A program made the position numbers and the translations under genes. A stretch of DNA of 64,000 bases from Humulus lupulus. Taxonomy: Eukaryota > Streptophyta > Magnoliopsida > Rosales > Cannabaceae. The notes under the pieces were generated by a model that saw only the letters and a program-made list of their open reading frames with translations, ran no database searches and was not told where the DNA came from. Every line of letters starts with the position of its first letter. Within the stretch, counting starts at the first letter, position 1. The stretch is from assembly GCF_963169125.1 (NCBI RefSeq), contig NC_084795.1, forward strand, positions 138,993,701 through 139,057,700. Reading direction: 5' to 3'. Positions 34,492 through 47,126 of the stretch are shown here, one piece after another.

Positions 34492-36837
34492 TGTAACGTC
34501 CCAATTTCCCTAATAAGGCTTAGTGCCTTGATTAGGGGGCCAGGATGGCCATAATTGAATTATTATGTTATTACATGCATGATTATATGAATTATGTGAG
34601 TTATATTATAATATGACTATGTTTGCATGTTTAGGTGTGTTAAGCATGCATATGGGTCTATTTCTTATTAGAATGACATTTTTGTAATTTTGTCCTGTTG
34701 AGGGCATACTTGTATATATATGTGCATATTGATTGAGACCATATTATTATATGGATATATTTGAGTTGTTCGGCACAAGGCAATCTTAGTGAGAAAATTA
34801 GCAGTGTAGTCACAACAGGGTAAAACACCCGGTTCGGGGTGAGCCTAGGGGTATTTTGGCAATTTAGTATATTACTGGGATTTGTCGGGTAATGGGAAAT
34901 TATATGGTGATTATTTGAGGATGTTGGAAGTAACAGGAATTATGAGGTGTTGGTTGAGATTAGCGGGAAATGTGGCAAATGACTAATTTGCCCTTGGGGG
35001 CATTAGAGAGTAAGCTAATGGGAAATGGGTATTTTAGTCATTCACTTGTCCAGAGAAATGATATACTCAGCCAATTCAAAACCTAGTAGAACAAAAGAAA
35101 CACTCTCAGCTTAGCATCTTTCTCTCTCCCGTTACTCTCTCTCATATCCCTTGGGGGTTTTTGAATTTTGAGAAGGAAAAGCTTAAAAATTGGAAGATTG
35201 AAGCTAGGATTTGGGCTAAGGGCTGCTTAGGGTTGCAGATTAACAAATTAAGGTAAGAATTCTCCCTGTTTTCTGTATATTTCTTATGTTCTTGAGCTTT
35301 GAAGCTCAAGATATGAGTTTTGAGTATTAGTGGGAGTTTGGGTGAGTTTTTGGTGTCCATGTGTTGCTTAGGTTGAATTATACTGGTTTTGGAACTCAGT
35401 TCAAGTTAGGGTTAGCATTTGGTATGGATTTTGATGGTTTGAACTCAGGGAAAATGCAGATGGAAATCCATAAATTTCTGGGTTCGCATAGTAGCACCCC
35501 TGCCCTTGTGTTGGGCGCCCCTGCGCTATGCAAGCGAAGTTCAGGGGGGCTCTCTGACTTGGTTGGGCACCCTTGTACTATCTTTGGATGCCCCTGCCCT
35601 ATGCCACATTCAACAAGTCCCATTTTTATAGCTTGGGAAGAGTTTGGGGGCTCGGGGGATGGTTCCACCACCCCATTGGGTGGGATTGGAAGTCCCGAGA
35701 GCGCAGGACTGGTCCTGGAGTTTGTTTGTGTGATTGAATCTTAATGAGGATATTATTTACGGTTGTGACTAGGTTACCGCTAGGGATTGGGGTAGGATCA
35801 TGCTTGAGAGTCGTTTTATCTATCTGGTGCTTGGACCAGAGGTGAGAAAACTGCACCCAATACGTGATGTATGTGATTAGGGCTTGGCTTAGTTGTTAAA
35901 TATAGTTATGATTAGGGCTCGGGCCCCTGCTAATGTTCATGATTATGATTATGATTATGTTTGTGATTGTTTGATTAAGCATGCTTGAATGCTCTGTATC
36001 TAGATAATTGTTAAATGGTGTATGCTTATTTGCATTATCTGATTGAAAAGTATTGACTTATAAGTCAAAGGTGGCAATAGCATGCTGAGCGCTGGTCGAC
36101 ATGGTTAGGCCTAATCAGGAGCGTGACATAAGCTTGTCCGACACAATGGTCGTTGGAAAATTAAAGTGCCTGGTACGCTGGGCCAGCTCCAAAGGTGGTT
36201 ATAGAGAGGATAGGGAAAAAGGCCCCAGGGTAACTCCATAGTCCCACATCCTAGGGCATTGGGTCCCGACATGGCTTATTAGTCATTTATTTAAGGCAAC
36301 AGGCCTCAATGTGACAATGCAGTCACTTATCTGAATAGAATGCATGCATGAGTAGGGTTATTACTGCTAGGCATGATTATTATGATTCTGCAATATTTCA
36401 TTAACTGCTTATGAGCATTGTTTAAATTTTCTTGTTGAGCCTTGGCTCAGGGGTGATATGTGGTGCAGGTAAGGGGAAAGGGAAGTTGGACCAGCCATGA
36501 GTTGGAGAGCTTCAGTGGTGGCATGTACATATGTGGTTGCTCGACCATCATGACCGGGGTTCTTAGAGGAACTAGAGTTGAACCCTAATTTGCCACTTAG
36601 GCCGACTTATGTTGTAATTGCCTTTTTGAAACTGTAATGACTTTGTAAATGTTTATTTTGGGATGCCATGTACGAACTTAACGTTTTAATGAAATGACTA
36701 TTCCTTTCGTCCAAAAATTTTAACCCTAAGTTGTTAATCACGTTTAGTTACACATTTATGGCCAAATGACTTGTTTAGCAAGTCTAACACTATTTAAAAC
36801 ACACAGCGTAACAGTCTTGGCTATCCAGGGCGTTACA
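34492..36837 (+). repeat. 3' LTR of gypsy A (2,346 bp)
   Basis: A complete LTR from TGTAACGTCC to GGCGTTACA, bounded by the polypurine tract and the CTAAC duplication. It shows the layout shared by this LTR group: a GC-rich block with GGGCGCCC (35513-35520), an AT palindrome TTGACTTATAAGTCAA (36053-36068) and a block close to the end with CTCGACCATCATGACCGGGG. No gene is present. Confidence 0.93.
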
Positions 36838-36966
36838 CTAACCCCAACACCTAATACTAGTTGAGTAACTATTATTAATGTAGCACCCCAATCTCTTAGA
36901 GTGCCACGTGTGTGCACATTTATAATTTATTTAACTAAGAAAATGTGTCGCAAATTAAACTCTAAA

Positions 36967-37252
36967 GTCTCATCTTTGGTTGAAAAACAAAACAAATAGT
37001 TCAATTCTTCATACTAAAACTTTTCGAAACAAAACAAAACAAAACATATTTCATCAATTTTAAAAGAAAACTAAAATGAAAACATAATCCAAGTAGGCAC
37101 AACCAACATACTAGTCTCATCTTTGGTTGAAAAACAAAACAAATAGTTCAATTCTTCATACTAAAACTTTTCAAAACAAAACAAAACAAAACATATTTCA
37201 TCAATTTTAAGAGAAAACTAAAATGAAAACATAATCCAAGTAGGCACAACCC
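36967..37252. repeat. 147-bp tandem duplication in solo LTR F
   Basis: GTCTCATCTTTGGTTGAAAA starts at 36967 and 37114. The two copies are nearly identical and contain a short (CAAAA)n run at 37029-37045 and 37176-37192. Confidence 0.9.
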
Positions 37253-38353
37253 CTAGGGTCGTTAAATATTGAGCATGTACGCCCTCCACTGAAGCTCTCC
37301 AACTCATTGCTGCACCGTTAATTCTTTACCTTTACCTTTACTTGCAACACAGAGTACTCGTGAGCTAATGCTCAGTAAGAAGAGTTGTGTAGGACACAAC
37401 CTTCAAACCCAGCCTAAGGCAACTTATAAGCAAAACATTCTTATTTATATGCATCATCTATTCATAAAACAAGACATGAATATATCATAATATACTCACA
37501 ATCAGATTAAGCATATCAAACAACACAACATAACATAACATACCATACCGGAATCACTCCAGTCGTAGACCAACACTATTCTGGTCAAGTGTGCAACTGA
37601 GCACGATAACAGAAGCATGCATTTCAACATAACATAAGCATACAATTAATGTAACGTAAACATGCGAATTACCATACCATAAGCATGTCACGCAGTACAT
37701 ACAACATACCATAACCACCTATATCATACATAGCTCAAAGCAAAAATAACACTTATAACATATAAACCAACTTATTCTTAAGTACGTCAAGCGTACACAC
37801 TGCATTCAGGGTTCCACTCTTCTTACCTTAGGTCCCAGCAGCAACAATAATTCAGTTCCCTTCAATTTTCCTTACTGAGCCCTAGTCACATCATAGAATG
37901 CCACACTATTAATTTCATAACAAAACCAAAACTATATCACAAATGCAGCCACGCCCTTCCTAATGTTGATTCATACTCAAAATGTCCTCATATAAGTCAC
38001 AAAACCATTTTACACAGAACCTCTAATCAAAGACACGAGATTTAAAATAGAAATTTAAAACTAACAAGAAATTCCCTTTTTGGGTGAGTAGCGTGGTCGC
38101 GCCAGGGTTGGGTGCAGTCGTGCTCATAGAATGTTATGGCTTTCTGTGCGATCGTACTGGCCATGGGTGTGGTTGCACTCGATGATTTCTCAGAAATTGC
38201 AAGATGCGATTTTAACCCCAATTTCTCTGAAAACTCAAACTTAAACATCACCAAACCCACATTTCAATATACAATAATTTCATAATTGATAAACATTCTG
38301 AAACATATTTAATCAATAAATTGTCATCAATTCATGGATTCATTCAAGGTTAT

Positions 38354-40579
38354 TGTAGCGTCCCAAATTTTCTAATACGGCTTAGGGCCTTGATTAGCAT
38401 GTTGGGAGGGCAATAATTGATGTAATTATGCTAATATGTGAATTAAATGATTATGTGATTATAAATGCATGTTTAGGTGAATTAAATGTGCATGAGGGCC
38501 CCATTTGGTTATTAGGGGCACATTTGTAATTTTAGTCCGTTGAAGGTATAAATGTGATATATGTGTGTATTGTAATTGATACCACGAGGGTGTGGTGATA
38601 TATTTGCGATGTACGATCTGAGACATTCCTAGGGAGTGGTTTAGCTAAATACTCACAACGGGGTCGAATACCCGGCTCGAGAGGAGCCTAAGGGTATTTT
38701 GGGAACACAGTTGATGTTCGGGAGTTATTGGGTAACAGGTAATGATTTGGAGATTGTTTAAGTATGTTGGGGATTTATAGGAACACTTAAGGATTTAGCG
38801 GGATGTGGAAATTGACAGAATTTCCATTGGTGGCATTAAAGAATTGAGGATAGACATAGGGGCATTTTGGTCATTAGGCAGCTGGGATAGATTTAGGTAG
38901 CCGAGACTCTAGAGTCACTTAGAAGAAATAGAAAACTTTAGCTCTTACTCTCTCTCTATCTCTCAATTTTCTCTGCCTCTTTTGGTGCTTGGAGGCTTGA
39001 AGAATTTTGAGGATTCTAGACTAAAGACTTGAAGGATTAGACTGGTTGAGCTTGAGAATTAGCTCAGGGCTAATCATATCTCAAAGGTAAGGGCCTGAAC
39101 TTAATCTTTCTGTATAAATTCTGTTGAATTCTGTTATAGGTATAAAGCTTGCATGTGATAGCGTTCTAAGAATGGTTTTGGGTGTTTGATGAGTGTATGG
39201 AATTGTTTATGGGATTCTTGAGATGTTTAGGCTGTATGAATAAGGATTCTAGGCTTAATTATGAGTTTGGATGGTGTTTGGAGTATGAATTGTTGATTTA
39301 GGCTCAGGAAAAACATAAGAAAAATGGCTGATTTCTAGGTTTCTAGGACTCGCGCCACGACCCTGTTCTACAAGCACCGCGACTTGTGTGTGCGAAAGGG
39401 CCTGGGGAGCCCTAAGATTCCCCAGGCGTCGCGGCGCAGGGCTTAGCACGCCGTGGCCCGTGTCCTTCAGCAGAGAGGGCTTTGCCCTCTAACTTATAGC
39501 GGGGCGCGGCCCTAGAGAGCATGCCGCAACTCAAAATGGAAAGAAACAGGAAATGGATGTTTTAAGCTCGGGAACTCGAATGTTAAGGCTTGGGAAGGAT
39601 TCTACTACACGGTTTAGTATAATCCAAGGTCCTGGAGGCTAGATTACTATTATGAAGTTATTAATTGGTTTAAGGCTTGATAGATGGTAATTATGAATGC
39701 ATTATGACTAGGTTTTCAATGAGGCTCGGGTTGGAGAACTGTGCTCGGGATCGCGGTTCTCAGTCAGCTCGGGACACAGGTAAGAAAATTGTTGTACCCA
39801 TAGAGCAGGGCATGGTCCTATTGTTTGTATTTCAGGGCGCGATCCTATTGTTTATGTTTAGTATATGTATGAATATTTGTGTATGTTATGTTGTGTAATG
39901 CATATTTATGAATGAACGGTGAGGGCCGGGAACAGCGAAGGCTGAAAAAGGCAAGAAGTTGGGTACGACATGGGGTTGAGATCAGTGTTGAGCACGCTAA
40001 GTGCAGGCCACTAGGGCGAGACCCTCCTACGGTGCTGTATCCACCCGCTTGGGGAAGGCTGCGAACCCAGGGCCTGGTAAAGCACCTAGGTCGGCGTAGG
40101 GCGCTATGTGCTTAGTTTGTTGACTGTTTTGCTGTATATGGTTGGATTGATATGTGATATGTTATATATTGACTTTTCTTGCTTGGATTCGGCTCACAGG
40201 TGCTCTATGTTACTGGTAAGGGCAACGGAAAGGTCGACCAACCATGAGTACGGAGAGCGTGGAGTGACGAGTACATGTTCGGCCTACCTGGTTGCCACGG
40301 CCTGGGTTATTTTGGGAAAAATATTGTAATGATGGATTTTGTCGCTTAACTCGATCGTAATTATATTTTTGAGTTGTAATGCATTTTCTAAACAGTGTTT
40401 TGGGATCCCAAGTGTATAAATTTTTATGATTTCAATGAATGTCCCAAATCTCTTTAATTAATGTTGTTAAACAAGTTTATTTTAATTTAGTCGCACTTTT
40501 AACCTGAAACCTCGATTAGCAAGCTAATGACACATTTTTAACTCACATAGTAACAGCTCTAAGGAAGTACGGAGTTACA
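38354..40579 (+). mobile_element. Gypsy solo LTR D (2,226 bp)
   Basis: It begins TGTAGCGTCCC and ends GGAGTTACA, flanked by a perfect GTTAT duplication (38349-38353 and 40580-40584). It lies inside solo LTR F and is closely related to solo LTR E and, in reverse, to the L LTR (52397-54657). It has the GC-rich variable block (39350-39530). The short frames in it are non-coding. Confidence 0.92.
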
Positions 40580-41324
40580 GTTATCATAAATGCATGGTTA
40601 GGGTTCAAGAACCCTAACTTTATCTTCAACCTCTAGAGAACCTATTCACCATAACCCTTAAATCATTACCAAAGATCCAATCCCTAGCATGTTTTTATCA
40701 TTAAATTACAATAAAAACATCCCCAAAACAATGCTAACAATTAAATCATGATTTATAGATCAAATTCCCAAACACAATTAATAATCAAAACTTAATTGTA
40801 TAGAGTAATCGAGTCTTACCTTCAGCTTGACTCTTAGTTCTCCAATCATCTATACCTTAACTTCAAAGAGAATCCTTGCTTTGATAGATACAATGACTGA
40901 CAATAATACGATAGACTCAACCTAATTTTCATTTTAGTTTGCAAATACTAACCCTAAATCAAAAAGACCAATTTGCCCCTAATTCTAACCCTCTCATAAT
41001 TAGAATCAAGTCCTTTTAGTAATTTCACACAAAACTAATAATTTTCAATTTTCTTAATTAACTTAGGACCCAAATGACCTCTAAATTACACTATGGCCCT
41101 TAACTACCAAATTTGTGACACATATGCCCTTATTCCTTGAAGGAATCATTGTTGTTGCTCATAAACGTACAAAATTTCAAAAATTGATCACATAATGATA
41201 TTTCAAATCATAACATAGTCAAATAGACACATAATCATGTATTTACATAAAATTACAAAAATACCCCAAATGGTTACAATATTACAATAATTCCCCTTTT
41301 TAAAGGAACGAGTATTACAATTAA

Positions 41325-41538
41325 GATAGGTTACCATCAACCGTAAATCTCTTTAGGGAGTTTTAGTCCCATCCCTCAAGATGTACTAATTCTTTTCGAT
41401 TTAGTTATTTGTGAAGTTTTCACGTAACTTCTCAAAAACTTTTTTTATGCACACATCTATCATTATTTTATTCAACCTTTGTGCTAGCTATAATTTTGAT
41501 AATATAGTTCCACTTTTAACAAAATAGTGAGTTTGACA
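41325..41538. other. Short unassigned AT-rich segment
   Basis: Sequence between solo LTR F and the copia-type LTR J. No terminus, frame or repeat is seen; it may be original host DNA. Confidence 0.4.
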
Positions 41539-42013
41539 TGTTGGTATTAATTTAATAAAATCAGGGACGCGGCAAAAGGAGGTGGCGATTTTAAAAATCA
41601 TTAATACTGAGCCATGATCAATAAATTTATTTATACATTAAATCTACACACAAATAAGAAAGAAGAATACCTCTTGTAGCCTATCAAGAGTCCTTGAGTC
41701 TTTTTGTATAATAAAATGATCTTCCTATGCACACGAAGACTCACACCAAAGTCTTCCAAGTTGTTTTGCAAACACAGAAGGACGTGTGGGGGCACGTAAG
41801 ATTCACTGGTTTGATTATTTAGGCTATCTAGATGATCTCAACATATGAGATCTAGAGAGTTTGGAGAAGAGAAGGCTTTAGAGAGTTCTAGAGAAATTTT
41901 CAGGCTTAGAACATATATTGTCTGTTTCTCTGACTTAGTCTTATTAAAGATCGTATCTTTTAAAACTTATAAAGATAATAAAACAATATAAAAAACAATA
42001 TTCAAAAACTAAT

Positions 42014-42604
42014 TGTTGACCCTCGATTTGGTCAACTGACACGGAATGCTTGATGTGAATGAAGGTGTTGAAATAGATCTAATGGAAAGAATAGTAAACG
42101 ACACAACAAATTATAGTGGTTCGGCCCCACGAATTGGTAATGACCTATGTCCACTTAAGCTATTATTGATATTAGTTCTCAAAGGAGTGATCAAAGAACT
42201 AGGGTTCTCTGAGTTTAACAGGCCTGAGAGAGATGAATAATACAATCGAAAGATAATAGCCCTAATTCTCTTGTAAAGTATAAACTTAAATCAGCCAAAA
42301 GTCCCTTCCTTGAGCTATTTCTCTCTATTTATAGGCTCAAGGAGGATTACACGAATTAGTTACAGATATTCTTTCCTAAATAATCGGATCATCATGGATC
42401 ATGGGAGACAATCTCGAATATGATTACAATTGTACAAGATTATCTCAAGATATATGGAGTATACGACCAGGCTGGTCGTATATAAAATCTAAATGTTACG
42501 CCAAGGGAATCTCACTGGTTGATGGTCGAACATAACTTCTGCCATGTGTCAGCCACGTGTTAAAAACGTCTGCCACGTCACCCATGCCTACTTTTTGGAT
42601 AACA
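42014..42604 (-). mobile_element. Solo LTR I (591 bp)
   Basis: Plus-strand ends are TGTTGACCCTCG and TTGGATAACA, flanked by a perfect CTAAT duplication (42009-42013 and 42605-42609). A minus-strand TATAAATA box at 42326-42333 gives the sense. Ends and the TTATAGTGGTTCGGCCCC block (42111-42128) resemble solo LTR H. A short terminal-repeat element such as a TRIM derivative is an alternative. Confidence 0.85.
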
Positions 42605-42970
42605 CTAATATAAATATTATTTCAAAAATAAATATCAATTAATTCAAAAGTAACCTTATCATAATTTATCAGTTTTGAATAATTATCTTATACTAAGATA
42701 ATATTGAACTCTTTATAATATTAATCCAAACACTGATTAATATTAATTTCAAATAATATAAAGTTTTTCAAATAAAACTAATTAGTCAAATAATTAATTA
42801 ATTACACATAATTATCACTTAGCACTAGAAAATTAATTCATTTGCAATTTAGTCATTTTCTCCATTATTCTTGCCTGTGACATCTTTACCCTTGATAATG
42901 TAGTGCAGATGCGACTTGGGGACCATGGACATGTACCACTAAGCTCCAATAAACCAGATTATTAATTAAA

Positions 42971-43346
42971 GAGAAAAATACTATTTTGGCTCTTGTGTTT
43001 TTTCTGAAAATGTGATCGACTCCTGTGTTTTGTTAAATGACAATTCAGACTATGTGTTTTACAAAATGGATCAAAATAGTACCCTAGACCCGATTTTGGT
43101 AAAATTTTTTTTAATTATAAGATCAATTCTCGGGTCGTTAGTGATGAGATGGGTTCAGAGAAGTGGAGAAAGTAGTCGAGGATCTAAGAATTAAAGATTA
43201 TATTTGATTTTTTTTTTACTAAAATTGGGTATAACGTTTTATTTTGATCAATTTTGTAAAACACATGGTCCAAATTATTATTTAACAAAACACAGGGGTC
43301 AATCGAGAGTTTGGGAAAAATATAGGGGCCAAACTAGTATTTTCCC
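42971..43346. mobile_element. MULE-type MITE (376 bp, 9-bp TSD)
   Basis: The left end GAGAAAAATACTATTTTGGC and the reverse complement of the right end GGGAAAATACTAGTTTGGCC form long terminal inverted repeats that continue imperfectly for over 100 bp (both arms contain TGTGTTTTGTTAAAT and TGTGTTTTACAAAA). A perfect 9-bp duplication TTAATTAAA flanks it (42962-42970 and 43347-43355), as expected for Mutator-like elements. It has no transposase. Confidence 0.9.
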
Positions 43347-43839
43347 TTAATTAAATAATCTTATTTCTTAATTCCATTATTACTCCACTATAAATATAGA
43401 ATTTCACCCTTAGTAATTATAGAATTATATTTACAAAGTAATCTCTTGCAGTCCATTGCTATAATCAATATATGTAATTTTGTCATCCATTTATTGGTTC
43501 GTTAATTAGAGCTGGTCAATGTTTACCGTTTTACCTTTTTAATTACCTCTTGTTCCTTAAGTACCGTTAATTCACCAGTGAATAATTAATCGATAATAAT
43601 ATTATAGATTTGAGCTTAATAATTATTCAGTCCCAGAATTAACTTTTAAGGAAACCAATATTTGATTTGTTAGGAAAGCATGAATTCCATTATTGTAAAA
43701 TCATGTTCCCAGCCATTCAAGTTATTGAATCTCCAAAATAAACATCATTAGCCTCATTATATTAAGAAACCTTAATGAATGAATTAATAGATCCAAGAAA
43801 CATCAAAAGATCAACTTAACCAATGTATAATATGCCTAG

Positions 43840-45085
43840 TGTTGACTGCGTTTTTAGCCAACGACGTGAGAACGTCAAATACGACAAACCTTCAAGAGAA
43901 ATAAAAACGACACAGACGGTTTAAACAGGAAAAGTAAATAACACAGGAGATTTTTATAGTGGTTCAGCCCCGATTGTCGGCAATAGCCTAATCCACTTAG
44001 AGTTGTGATTTATTGATCCGTACTCAAGATCAGATGGACTGAGCCAACTGAGTTTCTTCAGTACAGATTGCAAAAATACAAGAATTCTCTCAAATGCCAG
44101 CACTTTCTCTCTCTAGAATACTCAGACCCAAATTTCTCTCTCTAGAAAGAAGAAGCAGAAGCATCCCCTCTCTTATCCCATAAGCCCTCTATTTATAGGC
44201 TTAGGGTCATACATACGGTATCCCCTAGAACTGGGATATTTTATTATATTTTATTACATTTAAATTACAAAGAAACATTCAAAATTCAAAATGTAACAAA
44301 CCCCCCATTTGTGGGAAGAATGAGAGATTCCCGCATATCTTGTTGAAGTTGTTTCTGGGAATCTTGACTTAGTCCTCCTCTAGCTAGTTGATCCACCTCT
44401 CCTACTGACCACTCATGCAAGTGCTGGTCGGATATGTGCATGGTGGTAGGACATACACTTGTTGGTCGGACGTGCATGGTGGTAGGACATGCACTTCTCT
44501 CCTCATCCTTGGGGTCTCCTAGGTCCACTCTCTTGAGTTCTCCTCGGACCAAGGCCTCTTGGGCTCTCCTCCTCGGACCTCATCCTTGGGGTCTCCTAGG
44601 ATCACTCTCTTGGGGTCTCCGAGGACCACATCCTTGGGGTCTCCTAGGACCACATCCTTGGGGTCTCCTAGGTCCACTCTCTTAAGTTCTCCTCGGATGC
44701 ACTCTCCTTAGCTCTCCTAGGATGCACTCTCCTTAGCTCTCCTAGAATGCATTCTCCTTAGCCTCCTAGGATGCACTCTCCTTAGCTCTCCTAGGATGCA
44801 TTCTCCTTAGCCTCCTAGGATGCACTCTCCTTAGCTCTCCTACGATGCATTCTCCTTAGCCTCCTAGGATGCACTCTCCTTAGCTTTCCTCGGACCAAGG
44901 TGCACTTGGCTTGGTTATGACATCTTTCAAGCAGTCCAAATTCTTCGTCAGTCTACCGGGTCACCTTATCACAACTCTGAGGAGTCAATGTATTTATTGA
45001 CTATTAATGTGTCTTTTACTGACCATGCACTGCCACTTGTCACCATTATTGCCACGTCATTGATCTCCAATTTTTGGGTATAACA
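43840..45085 (-). mobile_element. Solo LTR H (1,246 bp) with GC-rich tandem repeats
   Basis: Plus-strand ends are TGTTGACTGCG and GGGTATAACA, with a perfect CCTAG duplication (43835-43839 and 45086-45090). A minus-strand TATAAATA box lies at 44190-44197. About 400 bp of its length is tandem repeats of ~30 bp. It is related to I and, more distantly, to the G LTRs by its ends and block order. No coding frame is credible. Confidence 0.9.
44585..44895. repeat. ~30-bp tandem repeats in solo LTR H
   Basis: Two neighbouring arrays. CTTGGGGTCTCCTAGGACCA units lie at 44585-44690. About seven units of CTCCTAGGATGCACTCTCCTTAG type, alternating 29 and 30 bp, lie at 44690-44890. Most units contain the CCTAGG palindrome. 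Confidence 0.85.
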
Positions 45086-45090
45086 CCTAG

Positions 45091-46538
45091 ATTACTCATA
45101 TTATACATAAAGCTAAAATAATTTTTAATGTGGAATTCCAAATCACATAACTTGTATGTATACATTTTGATAAGATGACCAAATTAATCAATCATTTCTT
45201 AAAATAAATTGATTAATTTTGGAGCATCACCCTCACATTTCTCATATAATGATAATAAAATATCACTTTAAAATAGAAATCTCTTCATTCATATTAAGTT
45301 CTTTACATTATCCTTCAAGATAAAACTAGAATTATAATTCCCAAAATTCATCACGAGTCCTTAAACTACATGATAATTTCACAATAGATCAAATATAAAC
45401 AAAACCTCAATGTTAGTTTATTTGATTTATTTACTTGCAAAAGAAGACACAACCTTTTGAAAGTAACATTAACTTGGTTCTTTTCATATTTCACAAGATG
45501 ATATAAGTAAACACACATACAATGTGAACATTTCTCAAACAAATAATCACTAATTTTCACAATAAGTTGTCTAAATAATCTCAAAATCACTTAAACAACT
45601 TTTGTGCAACACCATTTTGACATCCATTGATTTTCTCATCAAAATCAATTTGAAGATGTCAAATTTAAACACTTAAATAAAAGAAAAATAAACCCTCATT
45701 GATTTATTTAAATGCTTTGATTTCTCATGATTTAATTTAAATTTGTCTCCTCGTTGAGATTAATTTAAACATATCACAATTTTTAACCAAAATGAATAAA
45801 ATTCTCTTCAATCTATTTACTATTGGTGTGAAGATTCAAAATTGCTTCTCCAATTTTGTAATGTCTCCTCATTGAGACATTGAATATTTAAGAATTATTG
45901 TCACTACATAATTCTCAATTTTTTTTTTACCACACTTTAGACTCCAAGCCTTATAGGTCAATATGTCATCCCATAATTTTGGATCCACCTTGATCAAATT
46001 TTCTTGCAATAGCAAGACACATCCATAAAAAAATGTAACCCATTTAGGTTTATCTTTCATTATCTCATAAATTGAGATGTTCAACACTTTAAATGAGAAA
46101 ATTTTAATTTCCCAAATAATTCTCTTTATTCTCAAAATAAATGGTAACTCATCACATACCAACAATAATATAGGATACAACCTATTCCTATTATTTTCAC
46201 CTTAATTATCATATTATGTAATACACCATAATAATCATGATAATTCACGGGTACATTCGAATATCAATGTACTTTTAAATATTAACATAATTATGCCTCA
46301 ATATAACTTCACATAATTTGTCAACATATATCAATAAGTCATATGATTATGATCTATCATATTAACATACCTTTTGAATCACATAATTTATTGTATGTAT
46401 ATGTAACAAATATCATACACATACAATAATTCACATATTGATATATTCTACAAAATCAATATATAGGCATGTCAATTTAAACTACCTAATTAGCATGCTT
46501 ATAAATTCTCAAAACATAAATTTCGTGTCAATATATGT
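45091..46538. other. AT-rich unassigned sequence, probably old retroelement
   Basis: No coding frame beyond chance length. Short segments resembling TCTCCTCATTGAGA recur in both orientations (near 45745, 45865 and 46060). It continues after element G at 51527, since G duplicated ACTAC at this site. It may be the distal part of LTR J or a different decayed element. Confidence 0.4.
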
Positions 46539-47126
46539 ACTACTGTTGACGGTGAAATCTCGTCAACGATATAAGGTTAGAAACCTAAGACTGTATTGCC
46601 AAAGGTATCTTAGAAGAAGATGGAGACAACTTGAAAGAGTAAATATGCAGAACTACTATGGAGTCGAAATTGTATATTACTTGATAGCCTTAGCATACAA
46701 TCAATTTTCCAACCCCTTTTCTGGAGGGATGATGATCTATTTATACTGGAGCTCTAATGACTCCCCATACATTGTGGTCCCAGGGGACAAGATTGTACAT
46801 AGTTACATTGTCAGAGTAGTGGCATAGGTCGTGGTGGAGCAGAAGGTTATGGTGTCGGCCTGGTACATAGTCAGAGGTATGCATGTAGTGCTTCCACTCT
46901 CTGTACAAACCCGTACCTCCACTACTTGTAGGACACAGATGTCAGAGTCATGCCTTTGCCCTTTTTCAGGGTTGTACATCCCGTGCTTGTACATTCATCT
47001 CATGCCCAGTGGTCCCGCTTACCTAAATATCTTCTCTAGGTTTCTTCATATTTTAGTAAGTGTCGAACCATACTTCTTTTATCCCGACCCTATTTCCATG
47101 TACGAGACCTTGAAATAGGCATGTAT

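Larger units (their letters stand above)
3850..36837 (+). mobile_element. Ty3/gypsy chromovirus-like LTR retrotransposon A, expanded by nested insertions
   Basis: The element runs from TGTAACGTCTC at 3850 to GGCGTTACA at 36837 and is bracketed by perfect 5-bp duplications CTAAC at 3845-3849 and 36838-36842. Its own sequence is found in segments: 3850-4476, 6326-7305, 19306-19760 and 31836-36837. They carry, in order, a 5' LTR fragment, gag end, protease, reverse transcriptase, RNase H, integrase and the 3' LTR, all on the plus strand. The rest is three inserted elements. The protease-RT-RH-IN order defines Ty3/gypsy. The integrase tail (34017-34440) has the motif series of plant chromoviruses of the Del/Tekay kind, as do LTRs over 2 kb. 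The primer-binding site and most of gag are deleted, and many stops and frameshifts show the element is dead. Confidence 0.92.
36879..41319 (-). mobile_element. Gypsy-type solo LTR F, containing solo LTR D
   Basis: Plus-strand ends are TGTAGCACCCC and AGTATTACA, with a perfect ATTAA duplication (36874-36878 and 41320-41324). Its own length without D is about 2,210 bp. Sense is judged minus from the order of blocks shared with other gypsy LTRs in reverse complement (for example GAGTACTCGTGAGCTAATGCTCAG at 37346-37370 versus GTGAGCCGAAGCTCAGCAAG in the B LTR). No internal region or gene is present. Confidence 0.88.
41539..43835 (-). repeat. Copia-type LTR J, incomplete, with two later insertions
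   Basis: It begins TGTTGGTATT at 41539 and follows the copia 1 and copia 2 LTRs block by block (ATACCTCTTGTAGCCTATC near 41668 as in copia 2; the CTCACACCAAAGTCTTCCAA segment near 41731; TTCCCAGCCATTCAAGTTATT near 43708). Similarity fades before solo LTR H at 43840, and no LTR end or polypurine tract is visible beyond H. The right boundary is therefore unresolved. Solo LTR I and a MULE-type MITE lie inside. Confidence 0.65.

Noticed and set aside
39677..40329. Cluster of 65-75-codon plus-strand frames
   Set aside because: All are within solo LTR D, unrelated to each other, with no motifs; chance frames in the GC-richer LTR part.
36879..41319. Reading F and D as the two LTRs of one element
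   Set aside because: They lie in opposite orientations, each with its own perfect duplication, and D lies inside F.
46438..46994. Plus- and minus-strand frames duplicated at 50142-50626
   Set aside because: Both copies lie in the G LTRs; the duplication is the LTR pair, not a gene family.
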